Shown here in pieces: positions 23,171 through 35,059 of a stretch of DNA of 64,000 bases (position 1 is its first letter; each line of letters starts with the position of its first letter). The notes under the pieces were generated by a model. The model was not told the DNA's origin, ran no database searches, and worked only from the letters and a program-made list of their open reading frames with translations. The DNA lies in contig NW_022098036.1 of NCBI RefSeq assembly GCF_002288925.2, positions 40,954,614-41,018,613 of the forward strand, read 5' to 3'. The DNA is from Delphinapterus leucas. Taxonomy: Eukaryota > Chordata > Mammalia > Artiodactyla > Monodontidae. Position numbers and translations under genes: made by a program.

Positions 23171-24127
23171 ATGAGAAGACAGAAAAACACACAGCAGATG
23201 AAGAAGCAAGATAAAAATGCACCAGACCTAACAAATGAAGAGGAAATAGGCGGTCTACCTGAAAAAGAATTCAGAATAATGATAGTAAGGATGATTCGAA
23301 ATCTTGGAAGTAGAATGGACAAAATGCAAGAAACAGTTAACAAGGACCTAGAAGAAATAAAGATGAAACAAGCAATGATGAACAATGCAATAAATGAAAT
23401 TAAAAGTACTCTAGATGGGATCAATAACAGAATAACTGAGGCAGAAGAACGGATAAGTAACCTGGAAGATAAAATAGTAGAAATAACTACTGCAGAGCAG
23501 AATAAAGAAAAAAGAATGAAAAGAACTGAGGACAGTCTCAGAGACCTCTGGGACAACATTAAACGCACCAACATTCGAATTATAGGGGTTCCAGAAGAAG
23601 AAGAGAAAAAGAAAGGGACTGAGAAAATATTTGAAGAGATTATAGTTGAAAACTTCCCTAATATGGGAAAGGAAATAGTTAATCAAGTCCAGGAAGCACA
23701 GAGAGTCCCATACAGGATAAATACAAGGAGAAATACGCCAAGACACATACTAATCAAACTGTCAAAAATTAAATACAAAGAAAGCATATTAAAAGCAGCA
23801 AGGGAAAAACAACAAATAACACACAAGGGAATCCCCATAAGGTTAACAGCTGATCTCTCAGCAGAAACCCTACAAGCCAGAAGGGAGTGGCAGGACATAC
23901 TGAAAGTGATGAAGGAGAAAAACCTGCAACCAAGACTACTCTACCCAGCAAGGATCTCATTCAGATTTGATAGAGAAATTAAAACCTTTACAGACAAGCA
24001 AAAGAGAGTTCAGCACCACCAAACCAGCTTTACAACAAATGCTAAAGGAACTTATCTAGACAAGGAACACAAGAGAAGGAAAAGACCTATAATAACGAAC
24101 CCAAAACAATATAGAAAATGGGAATAG
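23171..24127 (+). CDS. L1 ORF1p, RNA-binding coiled-coil protein, frameshifted near its C-terminus
   Basis: ORF1p trimerises, coats L1 RNA in cytoplasmic particles and acts as a nucleic acid chaperone in retrotransposition. The frame encodes 318 residues from [10 protein letters not shown], with an A at -3 of the start codon. Residues about 30-125 form a heptad-rich coiled coil (around [13 protein letters not shown]). The RRM-like domain follows from about 133 ([12 protein letters not shown]) to 215, and the C-terminal domain has the conserved [19 protein letters not shown] and ARREW. After residue about 278 the sequence loses similarity to the family. From 24006 another frame reads [17 protein letters not shown] and stops at 24057-24059, the normal family ending. 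A loss of about five bases just before 24006 explains this. The read-through creates a 10-base overlap with ORF2. The altered tail probably impairs function. Confidence 0.93.
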   Translation: MRRQKNTQQMKKQDKNAPDLTNEEEIGGLPEKEFRIMIVRMIRNLGSRMDKMQETVNKDLEEIKMKQAMMNNAINEIKSTLDGINNRITEAEERISNLEDKIVEITTAEQNKEKRMKRTEDSLRDLWDNIKRTNIRIIGVPEEEEKKKGTEKIFEEIIVENFPNMGKEIVNQVQEAQRVPYRINTRRNTPRHILIKLSKIKYKESILKAAREKQQITHKGIPIRLTADLSAETLQARREWQDILKVMKEKNLQPRLLYPARISFRFDREIKTFTDKQKRVQHHQTSFTTNAKGTYLDKEHKRRKRPIITNPKQYRKWE

Positions 24128-25347
24128 GAACATACATATCGATAATTACCTTAAATGTAAATGGACTAAATGCTCCCACCAAAAGACACAGATTGGCTGA
24201 ATGGATACAAAAACAAGACCCTTATATATGCTGTCTACAAGAGACCCACTTCAGACCTAGAGACACATACAGACTGAAAATAAGGGGATGGAAAAAGATA
24301 TTCCATGCAAATGGAAACCAAAAGAAAGCTGGAGTAGCAATTCTCATATCAGACAAAATAGACTTTAAAATAAGGACTATTACAAGAGACAAAGAAGGAC
24401 ACTACATAATGATCAAGGGATCGATCCAAGAAGAAGATATAACAATTGTAAATATTTATGCACCCAACATAGGAGCACCTCAATACATAAGGCAAATACT
24501 AACAGCCATAAAAGGGGAGATCGACAGTAACACATTCATAGTAGGGGACTTTAACACCCCACTTTCACCCATGGACAGATCATCCAAAATGAAAATAAAT
24601 AAGGAAACACAAGCTTTAAATGATACATTAAACAAGATGGACTTAATTGATATTTATAGGACACTCCATCCAAAAACAACAGAATACACATTTTTCTCAA
24701 GTGCTCATGGAACATTCTCCAGGATAGATCATATCTTGGGTCACAAATCAAGCCTTGGTAAATTTAAGAAAATTGAAATTGTATCAAGTATCTTTTCTGA
24801 CCACAACGCCATGAGACTAGATATCAATTACAGGAAAAGATCTGTAAAAAATACAAACACATGGAGACTAAACAATACACTACTAAATAATGAAGTGATC
24901 ACTGAAGAAATCAAAGAGGAAATAAAAAAATACCTAGAAACAAATGACAATGGAGACACAACGACCCAAAACCTATGGGATGCAGCAAAAGCAGTTCTAA
25001 GGGGGAAGTTTATAGCAATACAAGCCCACCTTAAGAAGCAGGAAACATCTCGAATAAACAACCTAACCTTGCACCTCAAGCAATTAGAGAAAGAAGAACA
25101 AAAAAACCCCAAAGCTAGCAGAAGGAAAGAAATCATAAAAATCAGATCAGAAATAAATGAAAAAGAAATGAAGGAAACGATAGCAAAGATCAATAAAACT
25201 AAAAGCTGGTTCTTTGAGAAGATAAACAAAATAGATAAACCACTAGCCAGACTCATCAAGAAAAAAAGGGAGAAGACTCAAATCAATAGAATTAGAAATG
25301 AAAAAGGGGAAGTAACAACTGACACTGCAGAAATAAAAAAACCATGA
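24118..25347 (+). pseudogene. L1 ORF2p, N-terminal part: endonuclease domain, ends at a frameshift
   Basis: This 409-codon frame encodes the APE-like endonuclease that nicks target DNA for target-primed reverse transcription. Visible catalytic and binding residues, by family comparison, are N13 (LNVNGLN), E42 (QETH), Y114 (NIYAPN), D144 and N146 (GDFNTPL), D204 (RIDHIL), and D228 and H229 (SDHNAM). All are present, so the domain looks intact. Residues about 240-400 are the linker and start of the region before the reverse transcriptase, including GKFIAIQAH and [18 protein letters not shown]. The frame ends in EIKKP and a stop at 25347, where a single base is missing from an A-rich run (25335-25342). 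The rest of the protein continues in the next frame from 25344. It starts 58 bases after the ancestral ORF1 stop, a normal L1 spacing. Confidence 0.93.
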
Positions 25348-27935
25348 GAGATTACTACAAGCAAGTCTATGCCAATAAAATGGACAATCTGGAAGAAATG
25401 GACAAATTCTTAGAAATGCACAACCTGCCAAGACTGAATCAGGAAGAAATAGAAAATATTAACAGACCAATCACAAGCACTGAAATTGAAACTGTGATTA
25501 AAAATCTTCCAACAAACAAAAGCCCAGGACCAGATGGCTTCACAGGTGAATTCTATCAAACGTTTAGAGAAGAGCTAACACCTATCCTTCTCAAACTCTT
25601 CCAAAATATAGCAGAGGGAGGAACACTCCCAAATTCCTTCTACGAGGCCACCATCACCTTGATACCAAAACCAGACAAGGATGTCACAAAGAAAGAAAAC
25701 TACAGGCCAATATCACTGATGAACATAGATGCAAAAATCCTCAACAAAATACTAGCAAACAGAATCCAACAGCACATTAAAAGGATCATACACCATGATC
25801 AAGTGGGGTTTATTCCAGGAATGCAAGGATTCTTCAATATACGCAAATCTATCAATGTGATAAACCATATTAACAAATTGAAGGAGAAAAACCATATGAT
25901 CATCTCAATAGATGCAGAGAAAGCTTTCGACAAAATTCAACACCCATTTATGATAAAAACCCTGCAGAAAGTAGGCATAGAGGGAACTTTCCTCAACATA
26001 ATAAAGGCCATATATGACAAGCCCACAGCAAACATCATCCTCAATGGTGAAAAACTGAAAGCATTTCCACTAAGATCAGGAACAAGACAAGGTTGCCCAC
26101 TCTCACCACTCTTATTCAACATAGTTTTGGAAGTTTTGGCCAGAGCAATCAGAGAAGAAAAGGAAGTAAAAGGAATCCAAATCGGAAAAGAAGAAGCAAA
26201 GCTGTCACTGTTTGCAGATGACATGATACTATACATAGAGAATCCTAAAGATGCTACCAGAAAACTACTAGAGCTAATCAATGAATTTGGTAAAGTAGCA
26301 GGATACAAAGTTAATGCACAGAAATCTCTGGCATTCCTATATACTAATGATGAAAGATCTGAAAGTGAAATCAAGAAAACACTCCCATTTACCATTGCAA
26401 CAAAAAGAATAAAATATCTAGGAATAAACCTACCTAAGGAGACGAAAGACCTGTATGCAGAAAATTATAAGACACTGATGAAAGAAATTAAAGATGATAC
26501 AAATAGATGGAGAGATATACCATGTTCTTGGATGGGAAGAATCAACATTGTGAAAATGACTCTACTACCCAAAGCAATCTACAGATTCAATGCAATCCCT
26601 ATCAAACTACCACTGGCATTTTTCACAGAACTAGAACAAAAAATTTCGCAATTTGTATGGAAACACAAAAGACCCCGAATAGCCAAAGCAATCTTGAGAA
26701 CGAAAAAAGGAGCTGGAGGAATCAGGCTCCCTGACTTCAGACTATACTACAAAGCTACAGTAATCAAGACAGTATGGTACTGGCACAAAAACAGAAAGAT
26801 AGATCAATGGAACAGGATAGAAAGCCCAGAGATAAACCCACGCACATATGGACACCTTATCTTTGATAAAGGTGGCAGGAATGTACAGTGGAGAAAGGAC
26901 AGCCTCTTCAATAAATGGTGCTGGGAAAACTGGACAGGTACATGTAAAAGTATGAGATTAGATCACTCCCTAACACCATACACAAAAATAAGCTCAAAAT
27001 GGATTAAACACCTAAATGTAAGGCCAGAAACTATCAAACTCTTAGAGGAAAACATAGGCAGAACACTCTATGACATAAATCACAGCAAGATCCTTTCTGA
27101 CCCACCTCCTAGAGTAATGGAAATAAAAACAAAAATAAACAAATGGGACCTAATGAAACTTCAAAGCTTTTGCACAGCAAAGGAAACCATAATCAAGACC
27201 AAAAGACAACCCTCAGAATGGGAGAAAATATTTGCAAATGAAGCAAATGACAAAGGATTAATTTCCAAAATTTACAAGCAGCTCATGCAGCTCAATAACA
27301 AAAAAACAAACAACCCAATCCAAAAATGGGCAGAAGACCTAAACAGACATTTCTCCAAAGAAGATATACAGAATGCCAACAAACACATGAAAGAATGCTC
27401 AACATCATTAATCATTAGAGAAATGCAAATCAAAACTACAATGAGATATCATCTCACACCAGTCAGAATGGCCATCATCAAAAAATCTAGAAACAATAAA
27501 TGCTGGAGAGGGTGTGGAGAAAAGGGAACACTCTTGCACTGCTGGTGGGAATGTGAATTGGTTCAGCCACTATGGAGAACAGTATGGAGGTTCCTTAAAA
27601 AACTACAAATAGAATTACCATATGACCCAGCAATCCCACTACTGGGCATATACCCTGGGAAAACCAAAATTCAAACAGAGTCATGTACCAAAATGTTCAT
27701 TGCAGCTCTATTTACAATAGCCCAGAGATGGAAACAACCTAAGCGCCCATCATCGGATGAATGGATAAAGAAAATGTGGCACATATATACAATGGAATAT
27801 TACTCAGCCTTAAAAAGAAATGAAATTGAGCTATTTGTAATGAGATGGATAGACCTAGAGTCTGTCATACAGAGTGAAGTAAGTCAGAAAGAAAAAGACA
27901 AATACCGTATGCTAACACATATATATGGAATTTAA
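25344..27935 (+). pseudogene. L1 ORF2p, C-terminal part: reverse transcriptase and Cys-rich domain
   Basis: This is an 863-codon frame without internal stops. With the preceding frame it gives about 1,272 residues, the usual ORF2p length. Reverse transcriptase landmarks are [13 protein letters not shown] (about residue 62), [21 protein letters not shown], motif A with D190 ([12 protein letters not shown]), motif B ([19 protein letters not shown]) and the catalytic FADD at 290-293 (26211-26222). The C-terminal Cys-rich segment [18 protein letters not shown] lies near 27500. The ATG at 25344 is an internal methionine of the ancestral protein, not a natural start. Translation from ORF2's own start would stop at 25347, so enzyme activity needs frameshifting or a correction of the assembled sequence. 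Confidence 0.94.
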
Positions 27936-28293
27936 GGGGAAAAAAAATGTCATGAAGAACCTAGGGGTAAGACAGGAATAAAGACGCAGACCTACTGGAG
28001 AACGGACTTGAGGATATGGGGAGGGGGAGGGTGAGCTTTGACAGGGCGAGAGAGAGTCATGGACATATACACACTAACAAACGTAGTAAGGTAGATAGCT
28101 AGGGGGAAGCAGCCGCAAGGCACAGGGATATTAGCTCGGTGCTTTGTGACAGCCTGGAGGGGTGGGATAGGGAGAGTGGGAGGGAGGGAGACGCAAGAGG
28201 GAAGACATATGTATATGTATAACTGATTCACTGTGTTATAAAGCAGAAACTAACACATCATTGTAAAGCAATTATACCCCAATAAAGATGTTT
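27936..28293 (+). other. L1 3'UTR with G-rich tract and poly(A) signal
   Basis: It follows the ORF2 stop. It includes a polypurine/G-rich region (28012-28031), a strong G-quadruplex motif (28159-28188), the conserved GATTCACTGTGTTATAAAGC and CATTGTAAAGCAATTATACC stretches, and the AATAAA signal at 28281-28286 just before the poly-A tail. Confidence 0.88.
28159..28188 (+). other. G-quadruplex motif in the L1 3'UTR
   Basis: Six runs of at least three G separated by 1-5 bases (GGGG, GGG, GGG, GGG, GGG, GGG). L1 3'UTRs of other mammals carry comparable G-quadruplexes. Folding here is predicted, not shown. Confidence 0.8.
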
Positions 28294-28316
28294 AAAAAAA
28301 AAAAAAATAAGCAAAG

Positions 28317-28734
28317 TTCAGTAAAGGCATATAGATCCATATTAAACAATTTAAATGTTATTATGCCCACCTTATTTGGAGAAATTTTTAGGATATAAAT
28401 ATAGATAAGGCCCTAATTACAGTAGTTAGAATGATTAAAGAATATTCTGCCCCATACTATAACTTTCACACACATTTTGATTATTGTGAAGTATTTAGAA
28501 TCAGCAGACTAAACGTATAGATGATTATTGTGAATTTTAAGTTTTGTAGGAGGCTATCAAATTTGGTATTAATTAAAGCACTTTAAGAAAAAGTGACATT
28601 TATATCTGGTTACACTTCTGTAAGTCCTATTTGAAGTATTTTTCATATGACTTCCTCTCATCACTATAGCAAGATATTAAAAACATACATTCTATAATAA
28701 TTTAATCAAGCAAAATCTTTTCTCCTCTTTCATA
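28317..28734. other. Unassigned AT-rich flank of the L1
   Basis: This was contiguous with the sequence before 20771 before the L1 inserted. No gene or repeat is recognised. Confidence 0.5.
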
Positions 28735-28960
28735 GTATTTTTGTTGAACTTTATTGGAGGAGAACACACATACAGAAAACATGACCTGTATACATACTGA
28801 TCATAAATGGGCAACTTGATGAACTTCAAGTGAGTGACACTCTTTGGTAATCAACATGCAGATTAAGAATCAGAACATTGTGCTTTCCCATGAAGACCTC
28901 ATAACTTTCCTTTCTTGTTATTATTTACTTCCAACTTCATTTCTGCCATCAAAGATAGCA
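28735..28960 (-). mobile_element. Antisense L1M 3' remnant
   Basis: It resembles old L1M 3' ends in reverse: TTATTGGAGGAGAACACACA, GGCAACTTGATGAACTTCAA, GATTAAGAATCAGAACATT and a CATGAAGACCTC stretch. Confidence 0.5.
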
Positions 28961-29029
28961 ATTACCGTGAATTTTAAAGTTTAATTTTAGCAGTGAATTT
29001 TAGATTCCATTTGCCTGATTGTTCATATA

Positions 29030-29330
29030 TATGTACACGTGTGTATGTAACTCTTTGATATGATTTAAAACTTACAAAAAGCTGCAAGAATAATAGAAGG
29101 TACTCCCATACACCCTTCACCAGATTCGCTCTTGATTAGATTTTGATGTATTGCCAGCTGTCTCTCTAGTTTTCCTTTCTGAACCATTTGTGAGTAAATT
29201 GAAGATGTTGTATACCTTTGAGCCTAAACACTTTATTGTGTATTACCTAAAAACCAAGATATTCTCTTTTATAATTGCATTCTATTATATAGTTACAATA
29301 TCATTATCAGAAACAGGAAATTTTAGAGTA
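29030..29330. mobile_element. Old L1M 3'UTR-like fragment
   Basis: Phrases such as AAAAGCTGCAAGAATAATAG, CTCCCATACACCCTTCACC, CTGAACCATTTGTGAGTAAA and AACACTTTATTGTGTATTAC match a common mammalian LINE 3' region as I remember it. The 64-codon frame at 29151-29345 is part of this repeat. Confidence 0.45.
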
Positions 29331-29929
29331 TATTGTAGGATTTAAAAATTTTTTAAATATACTAGGTTATCAATTGTTTGTTAATGAATTAAACATAGAC
29401 TTGAAACTAAACAACAATAACCAGGACCACTCTTTCTTTGTGGCATATTCTCAAGGAGAAAATAACAAACTTTAGGAAGCATGTTTCAAATTAATCATTT
29501 AACATGAGCTACAGCTACCAGAAAGCAATGACTTGCTTGGGTCTTCAGTGAGGTCCCTGGATTTCAACAATTTTTAAATTGATAGAAAAACCTGTCTCTG
29601 ATTCCACCCCCTTTTTTTCTTGATAGACAACAACAGAGTCCAATGCCATTAAAAGTCATCTTCCTTTACCATCTATTCTGCTATCATTTGGTTTGTTGGT
29701 ATAAATACTATTGATGACACTTCTTAAGGTACAAAGATGAACAACTTACCATTCCATTTTGAGTTATTTTGTATTCCTTAAGGTAAAATTTTTGAGAAAA
29801 TGTGTTGTCTAGCATACAATCCTGTACATGATACTTTGAAAAATAAAGATTAATAAAAAGCATCTTTGTTTTTAAGGAAATTCAAAACTAATAGAATGAC
29901 AGACCTCTTGTATGAGAAAAATGTCTTAT
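29331..29929. other. Unassigned stretch
   Basis: AT-rich. No gene or repeat recognised. Confidence 0.45.
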
Positions 29930-30245
29930 GTGTAGAAGAGAGCACAAGTGCACTAGGGATTCTGATGAGGGAAAAATCATTTCTACTTGGGTGATCAGAG
30001 AAGGATTTTTGAAAGAGCTGTCATTTGAGATGTATCATGAAAGATATGTAGGATTACTATAGGTGATAATAGATGAAGGCATTGAAAGAAATATGAGTCC
30101 AACATCACATAGGCAGAAAAACGCCAGGCAAATTTAAGGTATTGAAGAGTCTGATGGTTTAGCTGGGCAAGAAAGAAGAAATATTACTGGAACAATTGTA
30201 AAGGGCTATAAACAACTGGCTAAAGAATTTGTATATTAGTAGGTC
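29930..30245 (-). mobile_element. Old L2 LINE remnant
   Basis: The order of phrases follows the reverse of the L2 3' region: GATCAGAGAAGGATTTTTG, CATTTGAGATGTATCATG, GCATTGAAAGAAATATGAG and AAACGCCAGGCAAATTTAAG. It is highly diverged. Confidence 0.5.
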
Positions 30246-30248
30246 TGG

Positions 30249-31480
30249 CGACAAGTGAACATTATTTTTATTTGAAGAGGTGATATATGCACATGATTCA
30301 AAAGTAGAAAAACTCTCCATTCTACCTTGTCCCTCATCTGCCCTGTTCTCCTCTCTTACCATGAATAAATGCTGTCCTTAGTGTCTCACGAGTTTATGCA
30401 CATGTAAGAATCAGTAATATAAGTTATCAATTTCCCTTATTTTGGCAGAGCATTATACGTCCTTTCTTGAAGAGCTTTCCACGTTAATACATATGGAGTC
30501 TTCTCATTACTTTTTTTAAGGTTATGGAATATTTCAGCAAATGGAACTATCATGATTTATTTAAGTAACACTGTGTTGATGGTCTTGTTGCTTCCAGAAT
30601 TTTCCAAATATATATGTTTTTGCAATGAATACATTTGTATATAAGTAATTTCACACGTAGGTAATTATTTAGGCTAACTTACCTAAGATGTAATTAACTG
30701 GAAATGCATTACCCATTTTTCATTTTGGTAGCTATTACCAAGTTGCCTTAGATAGACGTGCACCAATTTATATTTCAACCATGGATTTGCATGGATGAGA
30801 GCACCTGTTTCTCTATGTGTTTGCAGAAGCTTGTGTTATCAAAGGATGTGTCATTCTGATTGGTGAAAGAATATTATCAAACTATAGTTTTAATTACAGC
30901 TTTCTTACTATGAGCTAACTTGAATATCCTTTCATATGTTTAAAAGTCACCTACATTTACTTTTCTATGAATTGTTTGCCTATATGCTTGCCTGTTTGGC
31001 GGGTTATCAATCGTAAGCTCATACATTTCTAGGAACACTTCCTATATTAGAGAAATTATACTATATAAAAAGCAAATACTGTTTCTTAATTGATCACCTG
31101 TAGTTTCACTTTGTTTACAGGATTGTTTTTCCATGAAGAAGTTTTTTTTATCCTATTCAGGGTTATCCATCTTTAATCTTATGGCTTCTGGACTTCAAGT
31201 CATAGTTATATACACCTTAACCACTTTAAGGTCATCAAGGAAATGTCCCACATTTTATTCAAAAGCCTTCACTTTTTTTTTCTACCTTTAATTTTTTAAT
31301 CCACTGGAAATAATCTTATTATAAGCAAAAAAAGATATGGGTCCACTCACATTATTTTTCCACAAAATCGTAACTCATTTTCCTTCACTAATTTGAGATT
31401 TAGTATTCATCTATTTCTGGATTTTCTGTTCTTTTCCATTCACTACTCTCTCTGTTCACGTACTGCAATTATTAATATAT
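30249..31480 (-). mobile_element. Antisense L1M (old LINE-1) 3' region
   Basis: It reads in reverse along an old L1M 3' end: TGATATATGCACATGATTCA, a GAAGAGCTTTCCACG-like part, TTGCAATGAATACATTTG, ACCAAGTTGCCTT, CCATGAAGAAGTTTTTTTTATC, then TCTTATGGCTTCTGGACTT and ATCCACTGGAAATAATC. No frame is open. Confidence 0.6.
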
Positions 31481-32042
31481 TTCACTTCTGGAGCATTACT
31501 ACCAAATAACCTATGATATTTTAAACAATGAATTAGAATGAGAAGAGATAGGGAATGATGAATATCTGAAATATGGTGATGGCACAGATTAGAAAGTAGA
31601 AAGTAAATGTGGTTTAGGAAAAGTACTGTGGTGAAAAGTACATAAGATTTATTTGCTTAATTCAAAGCTATGATAAAAATAGTGAACACTTTTATGACAG
31701 AGGAGTTACTGTTAGGAATATATTTGTTTTTAGAAGAAGAGATACTTTGGTAGCTCTCAACAAATGAATTTTATACTTTTACTACACTGATATTCAGGTT
31801 TGCATTGTATTTTATATCATCTCAGAATTCTTTGCTAATAAGCATTCTCTTTGTTGCTTTAACACAGGCTTTGAGAAGATTTAGCTTATCTCTTATCCTC
31901 TTTTATCACTTCCTAGTTGTTATTTTGAAGCCCCTCTATTCTATAGGCTTTTGAGGCATTTAGGAGCTGAGGGATAAGAAGCAGGTCTGCTATCCATACT
32001 CTCTCTTTATCCGGAGGACACCTAAAAAATGTATATCCTTGT
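31481..32042. other. Unassigned stretch
   Basis: No gene or repeat recognised. Confidence 0.4.
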
Positions 32043-32424
32043 TGTTATAGACTGAATCATGCCTCCCCAAGTTCATACGTTGAAGCCCTAATTCCCAGTC
32101 TGACTCATTTGGAGATAAGACCTTTAGAGAGGTAATTAAGGTTAAATGAGGTCATAAGGGTGGGGCCTTAATCCAATACTCTTTCATAAGAAGAGGTAGA
32201 GGAGCCAAGCTGGGGTGGGCACACACTGAAAAAAGGCCACATGAAGACACGAGTGAGAAGGTGGTCACCTGCAAGCCAAGGAGAGAGGTCTCAGGAGAAA
32301 CCAAATCTGTCAACACTTTGATTTTGGACTTCCAGCCTCCAGAACTATGACAAAATAAAGTTCTCTTATTTAAGCCACCCCATCTGTGACACTTTGTTCT
32401 GGTAGCCTTAGCAGACTAATACAC
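32043..32424 (+). mobile_element. MLT1-type solitary LTR (ERVL-MaLR)
   Basis: A nearly complete MLT1-like LTR: GTTATAGACTGAATCATG head, GTTGAAGCCCTAATTCC, GAGGTAATTAAGGTTAAATG, AGGTCATAAGGGTGGGGCC, TGCAAGCCAAGGAGAGAGG, TCCAGCCTCCAGAACTATG and an AGCAGACTAATACA end. The internal region is absent, as in a recombined solo LTR. Confidence 0.9.
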
Positions 32425-33777
32425 TTATAAATACACTAATGGCAAACTTCTTGGCAAACATGCTAATGGTATTAGTTAGTGGAAGAGTTCTTATCTATGG
32501 GGCATTTTTAGCAGGATGTACCTGGTTGCTTAGCATTCCTTATGTTAAACACACCTAGGATCCACATACATATGGGGCATAAATTCCTGGAAAATATGCG
32601 CCTATTTGAATATTATATGGAGATGTTTCATAACTGATACTACTTTTCATGTAAATAATGTCCCAGAGTCTATCTGATGCAGAAAAGATCCAGAGAGTCC
32701 TAGATCTCTCTCTCTGCTTCTCCCTGGGCCTCTAGATCCTAGCCTTTTAGGTCCTCAAAATGATTAGTAAATCCCTGCTTCTTATGAGCCTTATTTAACA
32801 TTTTGATCATTTGTATTATCTCACTGATAAGTCTGACGAATTATTTCATGCATAATATATAGGTTCTTAGATAAGTGCGTTAGATTTTTCCTATGTTAAG
32901 TTTATTTAGAAAAGAATATATGTCCACTATTAACTGATGATGAAACATAGAGCAATGACTTTTCTATATATCTAAGGCATTAAGAGAATTTAGATGTGGA
33001 TATTAGGCACAGTGACTGTACCTCAACAATGCACATCACCTTAACTGGTAGGAATATCCACTGAAGTAGAAATACTTTGATTTTACAGTGTAATCTGCCA
33101 AGGACAAGATATAAACTATCTTCAGTTTTATTCATCAAATAATTATTGTGTTGGAAGTGAGCCTGAGAGATCATATTTAAACAGTCTTTCTATTTCAAGA
33201 GCTTCTGATCATACACATCAGAAAGAGAAAATTACGTAAGTATAGAACATATCCAAAGGAACTTCCCAAACATCTTACAGTAACACATCACAAGGTCTAA
33301 TAACCCTAACAGTCAAAATGATTTACTTAATGTCTCAATGTAATGACTCCTGTTGTAAATCTTAAAAATTCCTACTCTCCTATTCTCAGTGGAAAGAAGA
33401 GTTGCTTGCGATTTCATGCCCCTTCCCTTATTTATTCATTTGCATTCTATGCCAGTGAATTTCACTTACACACACATGCTCTCTCTCTCTCTTTCTCTTT
33501 TAATAATATGAGTAAAAGTTATCCCATAATGACATCAATCTACCTTGGTTGTTATAAACTACTTTTATGATGCTATAGACAGCACTACTTGCCTTTAAAA
33601 CTAAACTCATGATATTCACAGAGCTTTTGAAAACACTTTAATGAAATATACAAAGTAATTATCTGAATGAAAAAAGAACCATCCTAAATTGGAAAGAACA
33701 ATTTAAGTTTTGGATTTGTCATTAAGGAGTTTTATCTTGCCCACATCTCTATCTTTACCATCCTAGCCAGCTGTTAA
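32425..33777. other. Unassigned AT-rich stretch
   Basis: No gene recognised. It includes a short CT run at about 33478-33502. Frames are under 80 codons and featureless. Confidence 0.45.
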
Positions 33778-33837
33778 GCTATACTATTTTTTTTAATTGA
33801 AGTATAGTTGATTTACAATATGCTACACTATTCTAAA
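33778..33837 (-). mobile_element. Very short antisense L1 3' end
   Basis: Poly-T then AATTGAAGTATAGTTGATTT ACAATATG is the reverse of a cetartiodactyl L1 3' terminus, truncated to about 40 bases. Flanks GCTATACTATT and GCTACACTATT form an 11-bp target-site duplication with one mismatch. Confidence 0.75.
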
Positions 33838-35059
33838 AAATTATCATGGGAAGGCGACTCCATAACTTCCCTTGGTGTTATATGTAATGTTATTTACATT
33901 CAGAATGCTCTCTTCATGTCTAAACTAAAATATTTAGCTGTAATTCATGACAACTGTTTCCAGTTTCCCCTTTCTCCCTCCCCCAATCCTCTACAATAGC
34001 CTGCAGAATTGATATACTATCTGCTTTCCTCCTTTAATTTAACTCTTTTTATAACAAAGATATCATAAGACGCAGTATCTGAAACCGAAGTTTTTGTTTT
34101 AATGGTGAAAATGTCAAACACTGTGTAAGGCCACTAAAAGAGAGATTTTTCACAGTGAGAGTCATTTTAGCATGAGTCAAATCACATGGCAGTCAATTTT
34201 ATTCTGATTACACATACATATGCAATGATTTTAATCTGTGGGAGAACCTCTTTCTTCCTACCCTGCCTTATTCTTTTTTCTCTCAATTTTTGCATTCTAA
34301 TTTCCACTTTTTTTCCTAAAGTATCTTTAGAATAATGACTATGTGTTAGTCACTCTGAGAAACAAGAACTTTACTCTATCAAAGGAATTTCACATAAATG
34401 ATCTCTTCAGCCCTCTTTAAACATTTGCACTAGGGAAAAATATGTGAATCACCCAGCCCTATTTTATTGGAGCCAAAGTTAGTTGTATGTGTGTGTTTAT
34501 TCATCTGATACAAACTATTACCTTTCCAAGTGAGTGTGAAGTTACATTCTGGTCTGAGATATAGACATACATGTTATCCTCCTAAATCTGGTATGTATTT
34601 CCATTTTTTCCTCATTGTGGCATCATTGTAGAATAAAAAAAAAAAAAACACTGCAATGAGAGGAAAGAAATTTGATTCTGCAGCTAACTTAACATATGAA
34701 CTTGACCGCACTGATAATCTTTACAGATGTAAATTTCTGTATCAGTAAAACAGAGGTATTTGATTTTACATAGTCCCTAGGATGTCTCTTTTCTCTGGTA
34801 CTCTCTGAAGCTCTAGCTGATTCTCTGTCCTAGTCTACTACATGAGAGTAGCAGCAAGTGAAAACTTGACCACGAAGATTATCATATGATACTCCTTAGT
34901 GTCCATGTATAGAATTCCCTTTTTTGTTCTGGAGATAAAATTCGTGTTCCAAAATTTGTGTTCCAAAATTGATAAATATAAAACTAGCTTTCAACAAAAA
35001 TTTATTACATGTGAATCACGTGAATCGATATGATTACTTGTTTTGGAAGATACCAGTCA
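33838..35059. other. Unassigned AT-rich stretch
   Basis: A weak MIR-like pattern may be present at about 34650-34800, but it is too diverged to claim. No gene recognised. Confidence 0.4.

Larger units (their letters stand above)
20771..28316 (+). mobile_element. Near-full-length L1 LINE with 17-bp target-site duplication
   Basis: The element runs from about 20788 to the poly-A at about 28299-28307, close to 7.5 kb. In order it carries a GC-rich 5'UTR, ORF1, a short spacer, ORF2, a 3'UTR with an AATAAA signal and a poly-A tail. The direct repeat AAAAAAAATAAGCAAAG occurs at 20771-20787 and 28300-28316. Its A-rich half merges with the tail, but the unique part ATAAGCAAAG is exact. The site suits cleavage by the L1 endonuclease at TTTT/A. 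The only lesions I find in the coding parts are one small frameshift near the ORF1 end and one in ORF2. The exact duplication and open frames indicate a recent insertion. Confidence 0.97.

Noticed and set aside
23101..23574. 157-codon minus-strand frame opposite L1 ORF1
   Set aside because: It is a shadow of ORF1. The hydrophobic composition is the antisense of a Lys/Glu-rich coiled coil.
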